From assembly GCF_036324505.1 (NCBI RefSeq), contig NC_086362.1, positions 7,499,043-7,563,042 of the forward strand: a stretch of DNA of 64,000 bases, written 5' to 3'. This document shows positions 41,501-54,700 of the stretch, piece after piece. Under the pieces are notes generated by a model. It had not been told where the DNA came from and ran no database searches. It was given only the letters and a program-made list of their open reading frames with translations. Positions within the stretch are counted from its first letter, which is position 1. Every line of letters starts with the position of its first letter. Made by a program: the position numbers and the translations under genes. The stretch comes from Eleginops maclovinus. Its lineage: Eukaryota; Chordata; Actinopteri; Perciformes; Eleginopidae.

Positions 41501-44500
41501 AGCGTGGATATGCAGAATTACTCACTCTTTAACGCAAAAACTGAGACGTTTTTCCTCAATCTTTCACACAAGTAAGAGGAATCAGTTCCCCATATGTTCT
41601 CTATAAAGCTACACATTTATGACGGTAGAGCGTCTCCTGCACTGAGAGGAGTCGTTTGTTTAGCAGCGCTGCAGTAACAATCCAACAGCATCTGGCCCTT
41701 TTTAACTTTAGATGTAATATTTTGTGGGTGGAATGCAGATGATCCTAACGATGATTTGTAGTGCACCATGTATATAGGGAGATGCAAGTCAGGTTGGATA
41801 AGTGTATCTAAGCTAACAAAAACAAAAAGATACAGACATAGATACCAATTACATGCATGTGCACAAACACACCCCTGAACAGGATCTCCTTGTAGCAAGT
41901 CCGAGAGCTAATGATACTCTATTCCCCAGATGACATCAGCCTGTAATATGTGTGTTTTATGCATGCCTGGCCTAATATGAATTATTGTAATATAGTGTTG
42001 TATTTGCATATGAGCTTCCGGGCTGTGCTGAAATTAGCATTTTTACAACAGCTCAAATTAAATCCCTCTGCTTAATTTGCCTGCATGCTAATTTGATTTA
42101 AATGGAGACTATTCCTTTCCCTTTTACACTCTCATGTCACACACACACACACACAGTTAAAAGTGGCAGCCTATATCTTCCACACACATCGAATTAGATG
42201 CAAATAAACACACGTGCAAACTTACATGTTTATGTTTCCACATAAAATGACATTAAACGAAAAGGGAAAACTAAACTACAAGCAATTTTTTTCATCCAAC
42301 TTTAAATCACTTTAATTCCCAGCATCTACCCCGTCGTTCATCATCCTGCCGGACACTGCTCAAGAGGAAATCTCATTGTTGGCTCCACTCGTTCATTTCA
42401 AAACGCGCCTTAGTACAGCACGCCTTCAAAAACAGCATCAACATCTCCAGCAGCAGAGAGCGCATCATGCTCACACTTCAGATCCAAGTCGCGAAAACAC
42501 CTTCGCTGAGATTGCCAGTAGGTAATTACCATTTGGTTGTTTGGATGAAGACCTTATGACAAGACTGGGAATCTGAGATAAAAACAATGTTATCAGTGCC
42601 ATGCAAGACGCCTCTTGCTCGCAGGTTGAACTAAAGGAGTAAGAAGTCATTACCATTTTCTTTGGAGCCTGTACCAGCTCCTTGTCAACACTGTGCAATT
42701 ATGTCTAAAGGTTTTATCAGGGCCATTATTAACTCCATGAATGCTGATTTCTAAGGCAGCTATGCACAAGTGTATTATGTGGAGCCTTTCGCCTCATCTA
42801 TGGATTGCAGTCATTTTTCCTTGCACTTAGACCACAGAACCACACAAAAGAGGAGCAATTTCAGCACAGTCCTGACCCTCCTACTCTTAAGAAACACAGA
42901 TACTTGCATACAATACGGAGAGGTAATTAAAGGCTAGCCTGCAGCCACTAACGTTGCCTTTAAGTGCACTTATGTCTCCAAGACACATTGACTTTAAAAT
43001 GACGGGGCAATTTAAACATGCTGTACCATTCATGTCCCAGAGTGGGAATATTGACAGAACAAAAGCTCCATAATTCAAATTGTAAATCCATTTGAGTTGC
43101 AATCAACAATCTCCCAGAATCCCTTTCTCTAAATCCATATATCTGAATACCTGTATATGGACAGCTTTTATCATAGTGTGAAATAGCATGGATTTCACTC
43201 AGCCGGGTGCCTCTTTATCTGTCCTTTGAGCCACTAAGGTGCCAAAACAACAAAAGAGGACCACGTTAACGCAGTGCAGCAGACTGGCTGTTTATACATC
43301 TCTCACATAAACACGCTCACACAAAGAGTAACTTGTAGCTCGCCTTTGAAGCCGGGATCAGCCGGTGAGCTGAGCACGGTGCCAGCTGTTTTGCAACTGC
43401 TGGCCTTACAGTTGGCATGAGTGTGGTCTTGCTGGCATACGTACTAAATCTGATCCCCCTTCATACTCTATGCCAGTGAACTGTATAACAATGCAGGTGT
43501 TTCGTGACATTGCCCCAGTGACAGTGCAATTAATAGATTGATGCTGTTGCTGCAGTAATAGGATTACTGGACCAGTCAAGTCTGAAATACGTCAGTGTTG
43601 CCTGCACAAATGGTGTTTTACAGCACTGTGCAGAACAATTAGTACAACATATCATCCACTCATGCAGTAATCTCAGAGCGGGAAGCCGTGCTAAGATGAT
43701 GATAGTAGAAGAGAACTCAAATGTTTATGTATCACGTCTATAATGTTAAAGATCAATATTTTCATTGTGCTATCACGTGGCAAGTGCCATTCATTCATGA
43801 CTTGTTAATCCATTCTGCAAATTGTTACAATGTTACACATGTTGGTTTGACAACATGTTATTATCATTATCAACACATGAATCAAATACCCAGTCTGTTT
43901 ATCGTAAAATAAAAACAGATAAACTTATAACTATTGGGAGCCAAAAGGTCTATGAGTCAAATACTTCATTTAAAAAGTCACTCCTTTGGCAAAACATACA
44001 TAACCAAAAAGATGGCTATGTCATGCTGGTAAGTGTCACAAACAGCTTGTTGATGAGTATTATTGTCTCAGCTCCGTTTTGACCTATCAAGTTTGGTCTA
44101 TTTTTTAAATTTTAGCATGAAGTAGACATCTGCTTAAAGGTTTTTAACTTGTTGCCAACATCAAAGTTGGACCTTTCTTCTTTTTCAACATTTCTGTTCC
44201 TTACCAAAGTGCATTATATAGATGTTTCAACTCTAAAACACTCTAGAAATGTTCATTTTATTTAAAAAACTGTTAATCTGGCAACTGCTGAATGTGTATC
44301 TTCGTTTAAGGCAAAAAATACTCCCTCGTTGAATAAGTGTTTGGAGGGGAAGTGGCTACTGTGCACATTTGTAGTAAATGAAAGTTCAGTTAAATCATCT
44401 TTTTGAATTCTCCACAACTCATGCAATGTGTGTGTGTGTGTGTGGGTAAACACCTGGCCCCCGGCTGCAGCTTTGGTCTCACTCCAGGGGTCTTCAGAGT

Positions 44501-46360
44501 GCGACACATTGGACTGATCTGGGCGCAGCACATTTGTGTGCCTTTGGGGTGTGTTGGGATTCTGCAGTGGGGTTAATGGTCTAAACCATTCATCTCCATG
44601 CAGCGCCTCGGGGCGATCCCTCAGTCCCAGACAGAGAGCTTACATCCCCACCTCCTTACCTACAGCACTCCAGCGCTTGACGCCGATTGGGAATCTTTAT
44701 GCCCTAAGCTCCTCCTGTCACTGTTGATTTACATTCAGGGGAGTGATGGAGTGAGTGCTCAAAGTCTTTTCTCACCTTATACACTCTCACACACTGCATC
44801 CGTCACTGTTTTCTGTCACCCCGCCCTCACATTTGTTTGTTTGCTCGCTCATTAACTCACTCTCTTGCGTATATATTCACAAAATTCTCCATCTCTGCCA
44901 CACCAAGTGAGTCATGCCGTTTGAGTCGCTGAGATTTATTGTGACAGAGGGCCTGAGTGGAGTGTATTAGTTATGGCAAATGAGAGTGAAAGCCTCCATT
45001 GAGAGGCGAAAACACACTCACGCGACATCCAGACCCATAGGCTTTCTCAGCTGAAGCTGAGCCAAGCTCTTGTTTCTAATGGCACAGCCCATCACGCTGC
45101 GGAACACACACACACACTAAAGGGTCTCTGGACTTTTATGAGGCATTTATACAGCATCCATCATGACAACCATGAACAATGTGTTTCCCTGAAGGTTTAA
45201 AACTCCTCTGGTGCAGCATTTTATATCATTCATCATTCTCCCATCAGCTAATGAATTACCACAATCACTTGAGGCATGATGAAGGATAGTTCAGATTAAG
45301 TGTCGATCATTAATACAACAGAGGTGGACACTAGGATCCAGAGTGGTTATATTTTCCTTTTCTCCCAATCTTAATGCAAACACACCGTCTGACATATTTC
45401 TTCTCAAATCTTTTAAGTTTGATCTCACTCAATCCTTACGGAGTCATCCCTTAATCCACTCATCTGCCTCCCTCAGTATGTGGGGGGTTGGAGAAAAAAG
45501 GCTGTGCAGCAGACACGATGATGTCAGGGTTTAAACATGGATTTCTTTAAGTACACCTTCCAAGTCAGATTTTCCCACTCTGCCCCTCGGAGGGAGCAAA
45601 AACAACACATGCTCAGAGATTCTGTTTCTCTTGCTACTGTATGTTTCCTACAGCCACAGCAATTTTACACTGCTTGAGCTGGTGACTCTCATTACACGGA
45701 GCAATTTAATTGGCTGTGCTTTCCCCCCATTGTGATTCCTTCAAGGTGAGTGTCTACAGAAAGATAAACTGTAGTTTTGCCATTAAGTCCCACAGAGGCA
45801 GCCTTATTTGTGTCTTTGGCCAAAGATATGCCAACTCCAATTGAAGAGAATGGGGACGCCCAGGAGACATTAGTCAGTCCGCAGGTAGCAAAATGCCACT
45901 CAAAGCCTGGTTAAACAGGACTGGATGAGAGGAAGGCAAATTAGCTTTCATACTGAATACACAAAATGTCATTCTCAAGCAACATATAAATGGCCAGGTT
46001 TAACATAATGGAAATACAAAACACATGGGGTATCCAAACACATTTCTAGACATATTGGTAATCTGCACGGTATGACAATAGTGTTGTGTTCTCCACACAC
46101 ACACACACTAGACTCCTAATGGAACCAAGAGATGGACAATATGGCATTTCTGTAATAATATGCTTTCATTCTCCATTACTGCCAAAGAGCCCCACTGATC
46201 AGATGGTCTGGAAAATCCACTTTGACCTATGCTAAAAATAACCTGAAGGCTGCTTCAGTGATGTACGATATGGACAATATACAAGTAGCAAGAGAAGAGT
46301 GTAACAGTTCTTGATAAGACGGATAAAAAAGTGAAATTAATTAAAAACAGATCAAATATA

Positions 46361-46516
46361 CAGTGGGGCAAAAAAGTATTTAGTCAGCCACCAATTGTGC
46401 AAGTTCTCCCATTTAAAAAGATGAGAGAGGCCTGTAATTTTTATCATAGGTATACCTCAACTATGAGAGACAAAGTGAGAAAAGAAAATCCAGGAAATCA
46501 CATTGTAGGATTTTTA
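46361..46516 (+). repeat. Left terminal inverted repeat of Tc1-like element
   Basis: It pairs with 47809-47963 over about 155 bp with few mismatches. The mismatches I could see lie mainly in the AAAGTGAGAAAAG stretch near the inner end. Confidence 0.92.
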
Positions 46517-46725
46517 ATGAATTAGTTGGTAAATTCCTCGGTAAAATAAGTATTTGGTCACCTACAAACAAGCAAGATTTCTGGCTCTCACAGACCTGTA
46601 ACTTCTTCTTTAAGAGGCTCCTCTGTCCTCCACTCGTTACCTGTATTAATGGCAGCTTTTAAACTCGTTATCAGTATAAAAGACACCTGTCCACAACCTC
46701 AAACAGTCATACTCCAAACTCCACT

Positions 46726-47748
46726 ATGGCCAAGACCAAAGAGCTGTCAAAGGAGACCAGAGACAAAATTGTAGACCTGCACCGGGCTGGGAAAACTGAA
46801 TCTGCAATAGGTAAGCAGCTTGGTGTGAAGAAATCAACTGTAGGAGCAATTATTAGAAAATGGGAGACATAAAAGACCACTGCTAATCTCCCTCGATCTG
46901 GGGCTCCACGCAAGATCTCACCCCGTGGGGTCAAAATGATCACAAGAACGGTGAGCAAAAATCCCAGAACCACACGGGGGGACCTAGTGAATGACCTGCA
47001 GAGAGCTGGGACCAAAGTAACAGAGGCTACCATCAGTAACACACTACGCCGCCAGGGACTTAAATCCTGCAGTTCCAGACGTGTCCCCCTGCTTAAGCCA
47101 ATACATGTCCAGGCCCGTCTGAAGTTTGCTAGAGGGCATTTGGATGATCCAGAAGAGGATTGGGAGAATGTCATATGGTCAGATGAAACCAAAATAGAAC
47201 TTTTTGGTAAAAACTCAACTCGTCGTGTTTGGAGGAGAAAGAATGCAGAGTTGCCTCCAAAGAACACCATACCTACTGTGAAGCATGGGGGTGGAAACAT
47301 CATGCTTTGGGGCTGTTTTTCTGCAAAGGGACCAGGACGACTGATCCGTGTAAAGGAAAGAATGAATGGGGCCATGTATCGTGAGATTTTGAGTGAAAAC
47401 CTCCTTCCATCAGCAAGGGCACTGAAGATGAAGCGTGGCTGGGTCTTTCAGCATGACAATGATCCCAAACACACCGCCAGGGCAACGAAGGGGTGGCTTC
47501 GTAAGAAGCATTTCAAGGTCCTGGAGTGGCCTATCCAGTCTCCAGATCTCAACCCCATAGAAAATCTTTGGAGGGAGTTGAAAGTCTGTGTTGCCCAGCG
47601 ACAGCCCCAAAACATCACTGCTTTAGAGGAGATCTGCATGGAGGAATGGGCCAAAATACCAGCAACAGTGTGTGAAAACCTTGTGAAGACTTACAGAAAA
47701 CCTTTGACCTCTGTCATTGCCAACAAAGGGTATATAACAAAGTATTGA
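46726..47748 (+). pseudogene. Tc1-like transposase, 340 codons with one premature stop
   Basis: An ATG at 46726 opens a frame that runs to the natural stop at 47746-47748 with no frameshift, but codon 49 (46870-46872) is TAA. Downstream of it an in-frame ATG at 46936 (codon 71) would give 270 residues. The length of 340 codons equals the usual Tc1 family length. The first helix-turn-helix (residues about 1-50) is cut by the stop; a [11 protein letters not shown] stretch (codons about 60-70) follows the site of the linker motif. The catalytic triad is intact: D153 in WSDETK, D244 in HDNDPKH and E279 in [10 protein letters not shown], spaced DD34E. An intact enzyme would cut and paste the element at TA sites. 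The 270-residue product would lack the first DNA-binding subdomain, so activity is unlikely. The long antisense frame across its 5' half is a shadow. Confidence 0.93.
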
Positions 47749-47808
47749 GATGAACTTTTGTTATTGACCAAATACTTATTTTCCACAATCATTTGAAAAT
47801 AAATTCTT

Positions 47809-47963
47809 TAAAAATCCTACAATGTGATTTCCTGGATTCTTTTTCTCATTTTGTCTCTCATAGTTGAGGTATACCTATGATAAAAATTACAGGCCTCTCT
47901 CATCTTTTTAAATGGGAGAACTTGCACAATTGGTGGCTGACTAAATACTTTTTTGCCCCACTG
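47809..47963 (-). repeat. Right terminal inverted repeat of Tc1-like element
   Basis: Inverted copy of 46361-46516, ending TTTTTTGCCCCACTG and followed by the TA target duplication. Confidence 0.92.
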
Positions 47964-50900
47964 TATCTAATGGGAACGACCACAGATCTGGAGTCTGAGG
48001 ATATGGGAGTAAAAGAAAGCGAAACACAGAGAACGAGCTTAGATGGAGATTAAATAAAAGAATGGATGGATTGACTTTCAAAGATGTTCAAACCAGATGA
48101 GGTGACAGGATTGAAAGAAAAGGCAAAGTTAATATGAGATACTGGGTTTTATTTAATGTTTCCTCACTGCTTAGTCACAACTGTTCTTCTTTTGCAAAGC
48201 TCAGAGATAATTTCCAAAAAGTAATCCTGCAGTCTACAACTTTAATCCTGCAGATATGATAAGGTTCCTGACATGCCATGAAATTATCACAACCGTTTTT
48301 CAAAAGATCTGAAATGTGTGGATGAAAGTCAACCTAAAAAAAGATTAAACATATTGTATTTGGGCTTTCCATGTCACCATTCTGATCTTACTTTTTTCTA
48401 AAAAGTGTTATTACTTAAATTCAACTTCAACCAACTTCCATTAAAGCGTTGAGTCATCATCGCAAGGCCACATGGAATAACTGAGTTTTAAATGGTGTGC
48501 AAACATTTTGGTATTATTAAAAAGAAAACTGAAGCTTTATATTGAAACAAATAGTGAAAATGAAAGAATAATACAGGTTTATAAGAAAAAGGGAGCTGAA
48601 AATGCAATCTTGTGTTAAAATCATAATCCATTGCAGCAGGCAGTGAGGCAATAAGCTGTGAAAATTACCCCGGTCCAGGCAACTTAGCAGTAATCAATTG
48701 GTTGCATAGTGACTAAAGCGAGTCAGGGATGAGATGGGATTCACAATAATGGCAAACAAAAAGCAAAACAGACCATGAGAGGGTATTGTTATCTGAAGAT
48801 GACTGCTATCTGCAGGGAGACAGCTACTTTGGCTTCCCAAGCGCTCATTGTGTGGCGTCTTTGAAACGCACAAGAGCCTGTTACACAATGCTCATTCTGT
48901 TTCATCACTCACACAAAGGGAGACTATGATTATGTGACAGAGTTTCTTTAGAGACAATGAGTGATAATTTAGTTGCATTGAGAACAGCACCACCACAAAG
49001 TAAGCAATATTATCAGCAAAGATAGAAGCAGATCTAAAGAAAATTGATAATATTAGATAGACAAATGAAGAGCACCTTGCATTTGCTTGTTGAGCCATGC
49101 TAGTGAAAGACAGTGTTTAAACGTTCAATCAATAGCAGATGTTTAGGATTTATTATCTGATGCTTTTACTTTTTAATAATCTTATGAGGTTTTTCTAGTT
49201 GTTTGCATTCTTCCACTAACATACCCAGTTGCAGTACAGTGTGTGTCCGTCACTGGAAGAAGCACTTTGCTGTTCCCCCTTGCCCTTCTCAGATCTCTCT
49301 GCCCGGGCACTGCTCTACATCTGTACCAGATCTGGAAATATTGATTAGGTAATAATTAAATTGTCCATCCCAGCTTGATATGGATTAATAATTGCCCGCT
49401 AATGCCCTCCTGACATTTTGCTGTATTGACTCGATACTGTTTGCAGCAGTGCGCCAATAATTATGACGCTTGGCATTCTTCATTTTGTCCCTAATTAGAC
49501 CAATTCACTCGACTTTTGCCTAAGAATTGGAAACAGAGGATAGATTTTTTTCATAGGAGTCATGATTCAATACTTTGGGGCTTATCACTGAGATATTTCC
49601 ATGTACTACAGAAGCATTTCTTTTCTTACATTCATCATATTTTGATGTGTAATAAGTGCTTTGTCAGGATAAAGATAAACCGTCGTACTATTGGTCCAAA
49701 TCACGGACATCTTGGGACAAACACTATAAATACTGAGGAGAGAAGGTGGTATGGGCATGGCGCCACATCACTGCTCTGACTTCCTCACTGCCATCTGTGA
49801 GTGTTCCTCCTCTGGCACTCTCACAAAGGCCTTTTGTGCTTTTTCCTCCTTTGTCCCTGTTAGCTGGGTTTAATTAGGTTATTTACTTGAGCCTCACCTC
49901 CCAGTGTTTCATTACAGTGGTTATTGCAGATAGGGCTTCACACAGGGCAGGGTCAGATAAAAAGTTAGGACAAAAGATGATAAATGTCGCGAGCGGGGAC
50001 GGGAAAGCAATCTGGCTGCGGCGATGCAGAGATGCTCTAACGGCTTCCCAGCAAGAAGGGGGAAGGCAAAGTAGAGATGGCAATGTGATAAATGGAGCCG
50101 GGATGGCGGTAAGGACTGTAGGCAAGACAAAGAAAAAGAAAAGAGGCATGGGTGGAGGAAAAAACGAAGATGACCACAAAATGGAATCTAATTAATCTGG
50201 ACTCGGTTCTCCCTCCTGACAAATTCAGTGCAGGAGAAGAAGAAGAAGGGGAAGGGAAATTGTTTTTAGGGACGTGTTTGGCTCCCCCCTTTCCTCCCGG
50301 GTTGAAAAGGCAAAGGGACGTATGAGTTCTGACAATACCCCTGCACCTGTGGAATGATTTATGACATCGGACTCGCCTTACATGCTGCAGAGGGAAATAT
50401 ATGCGGCAGAAACACTAAAGGGAACACTGCCATTACATACACGTATGCTATGTATCAGTGCACCACACAAATGTAGGGTTTAAATCAATAAACATTACGG
50501 GAAGAGTACCAGTATAAGATAAGTAAAATACATACTGACAAAATGGCCAGAAGAGCATAAGAGGAGAAAAGGCACATTCTTTTTAGAAATATTAATACAG
50601 TATATTGTTAAGTGTTTATATAACTGGTTGTTTAATGCCACATTGTCAGACTGTAACAAGCTTCCTCTCCATCAGTTTGAGCCTCTTCCAGTTAAAAAAT
50701 CAGTCTCTTTGTGTTTGCTTTAAGTGCTTAAGTGTGCTAGAGTTCCCCGAATATTGATGAAGTTAACATTCATGCCGACTGCCAGCTGACTATTTAACCT
50801 TTAATCTATGTGAGAAAATGGATGGAGTCATTACTAACTGAGGACTGAAATACCTTGTGGCATTTTGTGACAATATTATTGGCCTTTTCCTCTCTTGATC

Positions 50901-51582
50901 TTCCTCACAGTTTCACTACTCCACATTAAAACAGTCACTACTCACAGATGTGCTTTTTTATAATAGTTCAGTGAAAAGGGCAGGGGCATTTTACAGGAGA
51001 ATTAGCTGATTTATGTTATACTGTATAGTCTATACAGTACGTCTATGTATATACAGTTAATGCCCACAAAAACACACTCACTCATCTAGTGGACTGGAGC
51101 CCATCACAGCTGGCAAATATTTGCACTCGAGGCCGGCGCTTTGTGTACCCTCTCCGTCAAGTGAGTCAGTTTGGCAAAGTATGAAAAGGACGTAGAAGAA
51201 ACTCCATCAGTCCAAAGATCACATCTCTGGCCCCAGACAGCCTTTAGAAAAGCTACCACTATTTTCAACCAGCCTCTTAGAAACTATGAAACTGAATTAT
51301 TCAAATTCACCAATAGGAAAACACTCTGAAAAAAATCAACTGCTTTGACAGATTTCCAAAAGATGTGTGTTTAATTTATTTCATCCCCTCTGATGTGACA
51401 CAACCATCTTCAAGGTGAAATTGATTGTGTATTGGCTTAAAAACATACAAAAGCATGGCTTTATCTATTTTCATATTTGGACAACTATTCTGGTACATTA
51501 CTGCAATACAACTTTTCAAGCTGGGAGCAATTGCAAATACTAATAAAATCAACAAATATAAAAAGAAAAGTCAATGATAATG

Positions 51583-51746
<164 letters not shown>

Positions 51747-54700
51747 AAGAAGGAGTCTTTCAAAAAGTGATCTGAAGCTCTTTATTTCACCGGATTATTT
51801 TAATTATGTCCCCTGAGGGTTGTTGTTTTTACTCCTGGGGTGACATTGCTCTGTTTGCTTCCGAGGAAAAACACCCATCCGCCAGTCTAACCCTGACACC
51901 CCCGCCCTCATTTGTCTCCCATCTGTAGCTCTTCAAAGACGCACACATATGAGCTGAAGCTTTTTCTTCAGGGGTTCGCAATCAAGCATTCAAAGACCTC
52001 GAGTTAGATCTACTCCATGTGGTTTGGTTGGAGACATATTAATAATGTGTAGCTGACAAAAACAAGCCACTAATACACAGCTATCCCTCACCCGACCCCA
52101 CAGTCACATATGGATGTAAACAAACTAATTAAAAATGTAATCAAAAGAGTAATATTAAGAGCAATCATTTAAATGACATTACTTTGGATAATTATTTAAC
52201 ATTTGATTTGCATAAGAATAAAGGCAATATTTTGACCTCAAATATGTTTTTTAATTTTTAATATCTGTGGCTTTTATTACACTTCAACTTCATCTAATTA
52301 ACCATGGAGCCAATATGTTGAAAAAATAAACTGTAAGGACAGAAATTAAGTACTTTACATGCCATGTAAGATTTGAACATGTTCATTAAAGACATATGAT
52401 AACTGTATCTGTTCAAAGCTAGCTCAAAGTACAGTACAAATACTGCACATTTGATCACTTCCACTGAATTGTGTCCAGAATGTTGTTATGCTACTGAGTT
52501 AGATTGGATTCAATGTTGGATTTAAAGAGGAGAAAGCTGTCTAATATAATACATTTTTCAATCCAGGCCATTTTTCTTCCTGTCCTTTACCTGCAATACT
52601 CTTCCTTCACTGCTACACAAAGTGTTGGCCTGTGAAAACTGTTTCTGGTGCCTCCACCTGCATATTCAGTCTTTAGTTAAAGAATAGACAAGATTAAAGC
52701 TTACTGCGGAGAACATTATGCACTTTTCTCAAAAATTGAATTTTATTTGTAGTTGTAGTTAGTGAAATAGTCCCTGAACCTTATCTGGAAAACCAAATTT
52801 AGCACCAAACTGACATGTAGGGCATGTCAATAATTAAAACCACTTGTCCTTACTTTGCTTACAAAACCTCATAGGATGAGTTTGGGTTTAATGTGGAAAA
52901 AACAACAACTTTGCAATAAAGTTTTTGTTTAGGGATGAATAAAGTTGCATGTAATTTTTGGACGTACTGTATAAGAAGGCCTGAAAGTAAATATGCTGTT
53001 GTGATTCTCAATGTGCTGTTCACATGAATATTTCTTTATTTTAGGCTTCAGATGGGAAAATCTGAAGTCTAGATTTTACTACCAACCTGTTAACATTACT
53101 AGCAACATGTGTATTTTATTTTAATCATATTTTTTTTAATGTGATGGTTAGATGTAGGGCAGATTTGGAAACATTTGAATTATAAGGCCTGTTATGTTTG
53201 TTTTTTTCCAGAAAACTCAGTTTAGCGGTAACCTTATTGCAGGAAATGTGAGCTGCTGAAAGGGAAGCCAGTTGTCATCCAGCAGGATTTCTGAGCATGA
53301 GCTAGTTTGCCTGTACACTTGAGAAAACACAGTGTGGGAAATGTGTCACTTCTTATGGCCTGACAACTGGCACCCATCGGAAATGGCTTGGCACAACTTA
53401 CCATCCATAAAATTACAGTCTGTTTAAATATACAATGTTGAATCCCTGTAATGATTTTCTTCATAATCCATCTCTGCTCCTAGGGAGACAAATATGAGGC
53501 AAGCTTTTCCGCTCCGTGGTTGAGGGCAGGGACAATTATGTGAAGTTTATGCTACAAAGAAATAGGACAGGCCCAGGCATAGTGTTATTATCTCCTGAAT
53601 ACAGCCAGTCAAATATGTCGCTCTTTTGATTTTCCATTTCACTTTTCCCATCCGTATCTTCTGATTCCTGCTTGATGTTAGCCAGCTGCTTTGTAGATTA
53701 TCATCTGCACATGCTGTCATGCTGATATTTTTCTTATATATTACATTACCTGTGTGGTAGGAGCATCAGCATCATATGCTCTATTATCTACATGTGATTA
53801 CACTGGCAGTAACTGACACGGCCAAAAATGTTATCACTTCCACAATTTTAAACATCTTTTCAAGTCAGTGGAGCCCCAGCATGATAACTATTGGCCATTT
53901 TGCTGCAGCGCTGCCATTTAATGAATCTTTCCATTGCCTGCTGGATAACAGAAGGAACGAATGACTTTCTGTGTTAGTGGCTGCCACTGCCTATCCTATC
54001 AGATAATTAACTTTTTGCAAATAGACTGCCCTGACTACCAAACAGAGTGAGCCTGCACAATTAGAATTACTTATCTATGTTCTCTCTTTTTCCCAGACGT
54101 TAGAGGAAAAACAAACAAGACAAATCCAAATTTCATACATTTTGCTCGACTGTTTCTACCTCTAATGGTCACACACAAAAGAGATTTGTGCATTTGCAAA
54201 TGAACCAGTAATGAGTGAGGGGACATGTCCTATTGCAAAGCCTCTGACTTATTTTTGCATTTTCGTTTGACAACCTCAGTCCAGATGTTCAGAATTTCCT
54301 ACAGGAGGGTCGAGTGTTTTCCACTCCCCCCCTCTTCTCTCTCTCGCGGATGGTCTCGCGCCAACAGTGTCGCAATTCAATATTTATATGTTTCCTTCTG
54401 TTTGGTTTGCACCGCAAAGGGAGGCGGGCTTTCATGTGTCTGATTTGCCACAGCAGCGATTCAGTCGCCGCTTTAAAGCGTTGGGGGCTGTTTGAACAAA
54501 GCCATCTGTTTGAGGGGGCCGTTTTATTAAGTGACAAACTGGATTCCTCTACCTCGCTAATGTGTCCCATGGGAGACGGCTAGAAATGTGTGTGTGTGTG
54601 TGTGTCTCTACCACACACACAAAGGTAGAGAGGTAGATGTAGAGGGGGTACGTTTTCCTCTGCAAACATTGTTATATTCCACAGAAGAGAGCACTGATGG

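Larger units (their letters stand above)
46361..47963 (+). mobile_element. Tc1-like DNA transposon (Tc1/mariner superfamily)
   Basis: The element is about 1603 bp, begins CAGTGGGGCAAAAAAGTATT and ends with its inverted complement. A TA dinucleotide on each side (46359-46360 and 47964-47965) is the target duplication expected for Tc1/mariner. The inverted repeats are long, about 155 bp each, and nearly identical; a further inner match (GTATTTGGTCA at about 46551 and TGACCAAATAC at about 47765) suggests repeats of about 200 bp. A TATAAA at 46675-46680 lies about 46 bp before the transposase ATG, and AATAAA lies near 47798. The transposase frame carries a single nonsense codon, so this copy is probably non-autonomous but recent. 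Confidence 0.97.

Noticed and set aside
46707..47375. 222-codon minus-strand open frame across the transposon
   Set aside because: It is the antisense shadow of the transposase coding region; the + strand frame carries the catalytic motifs.
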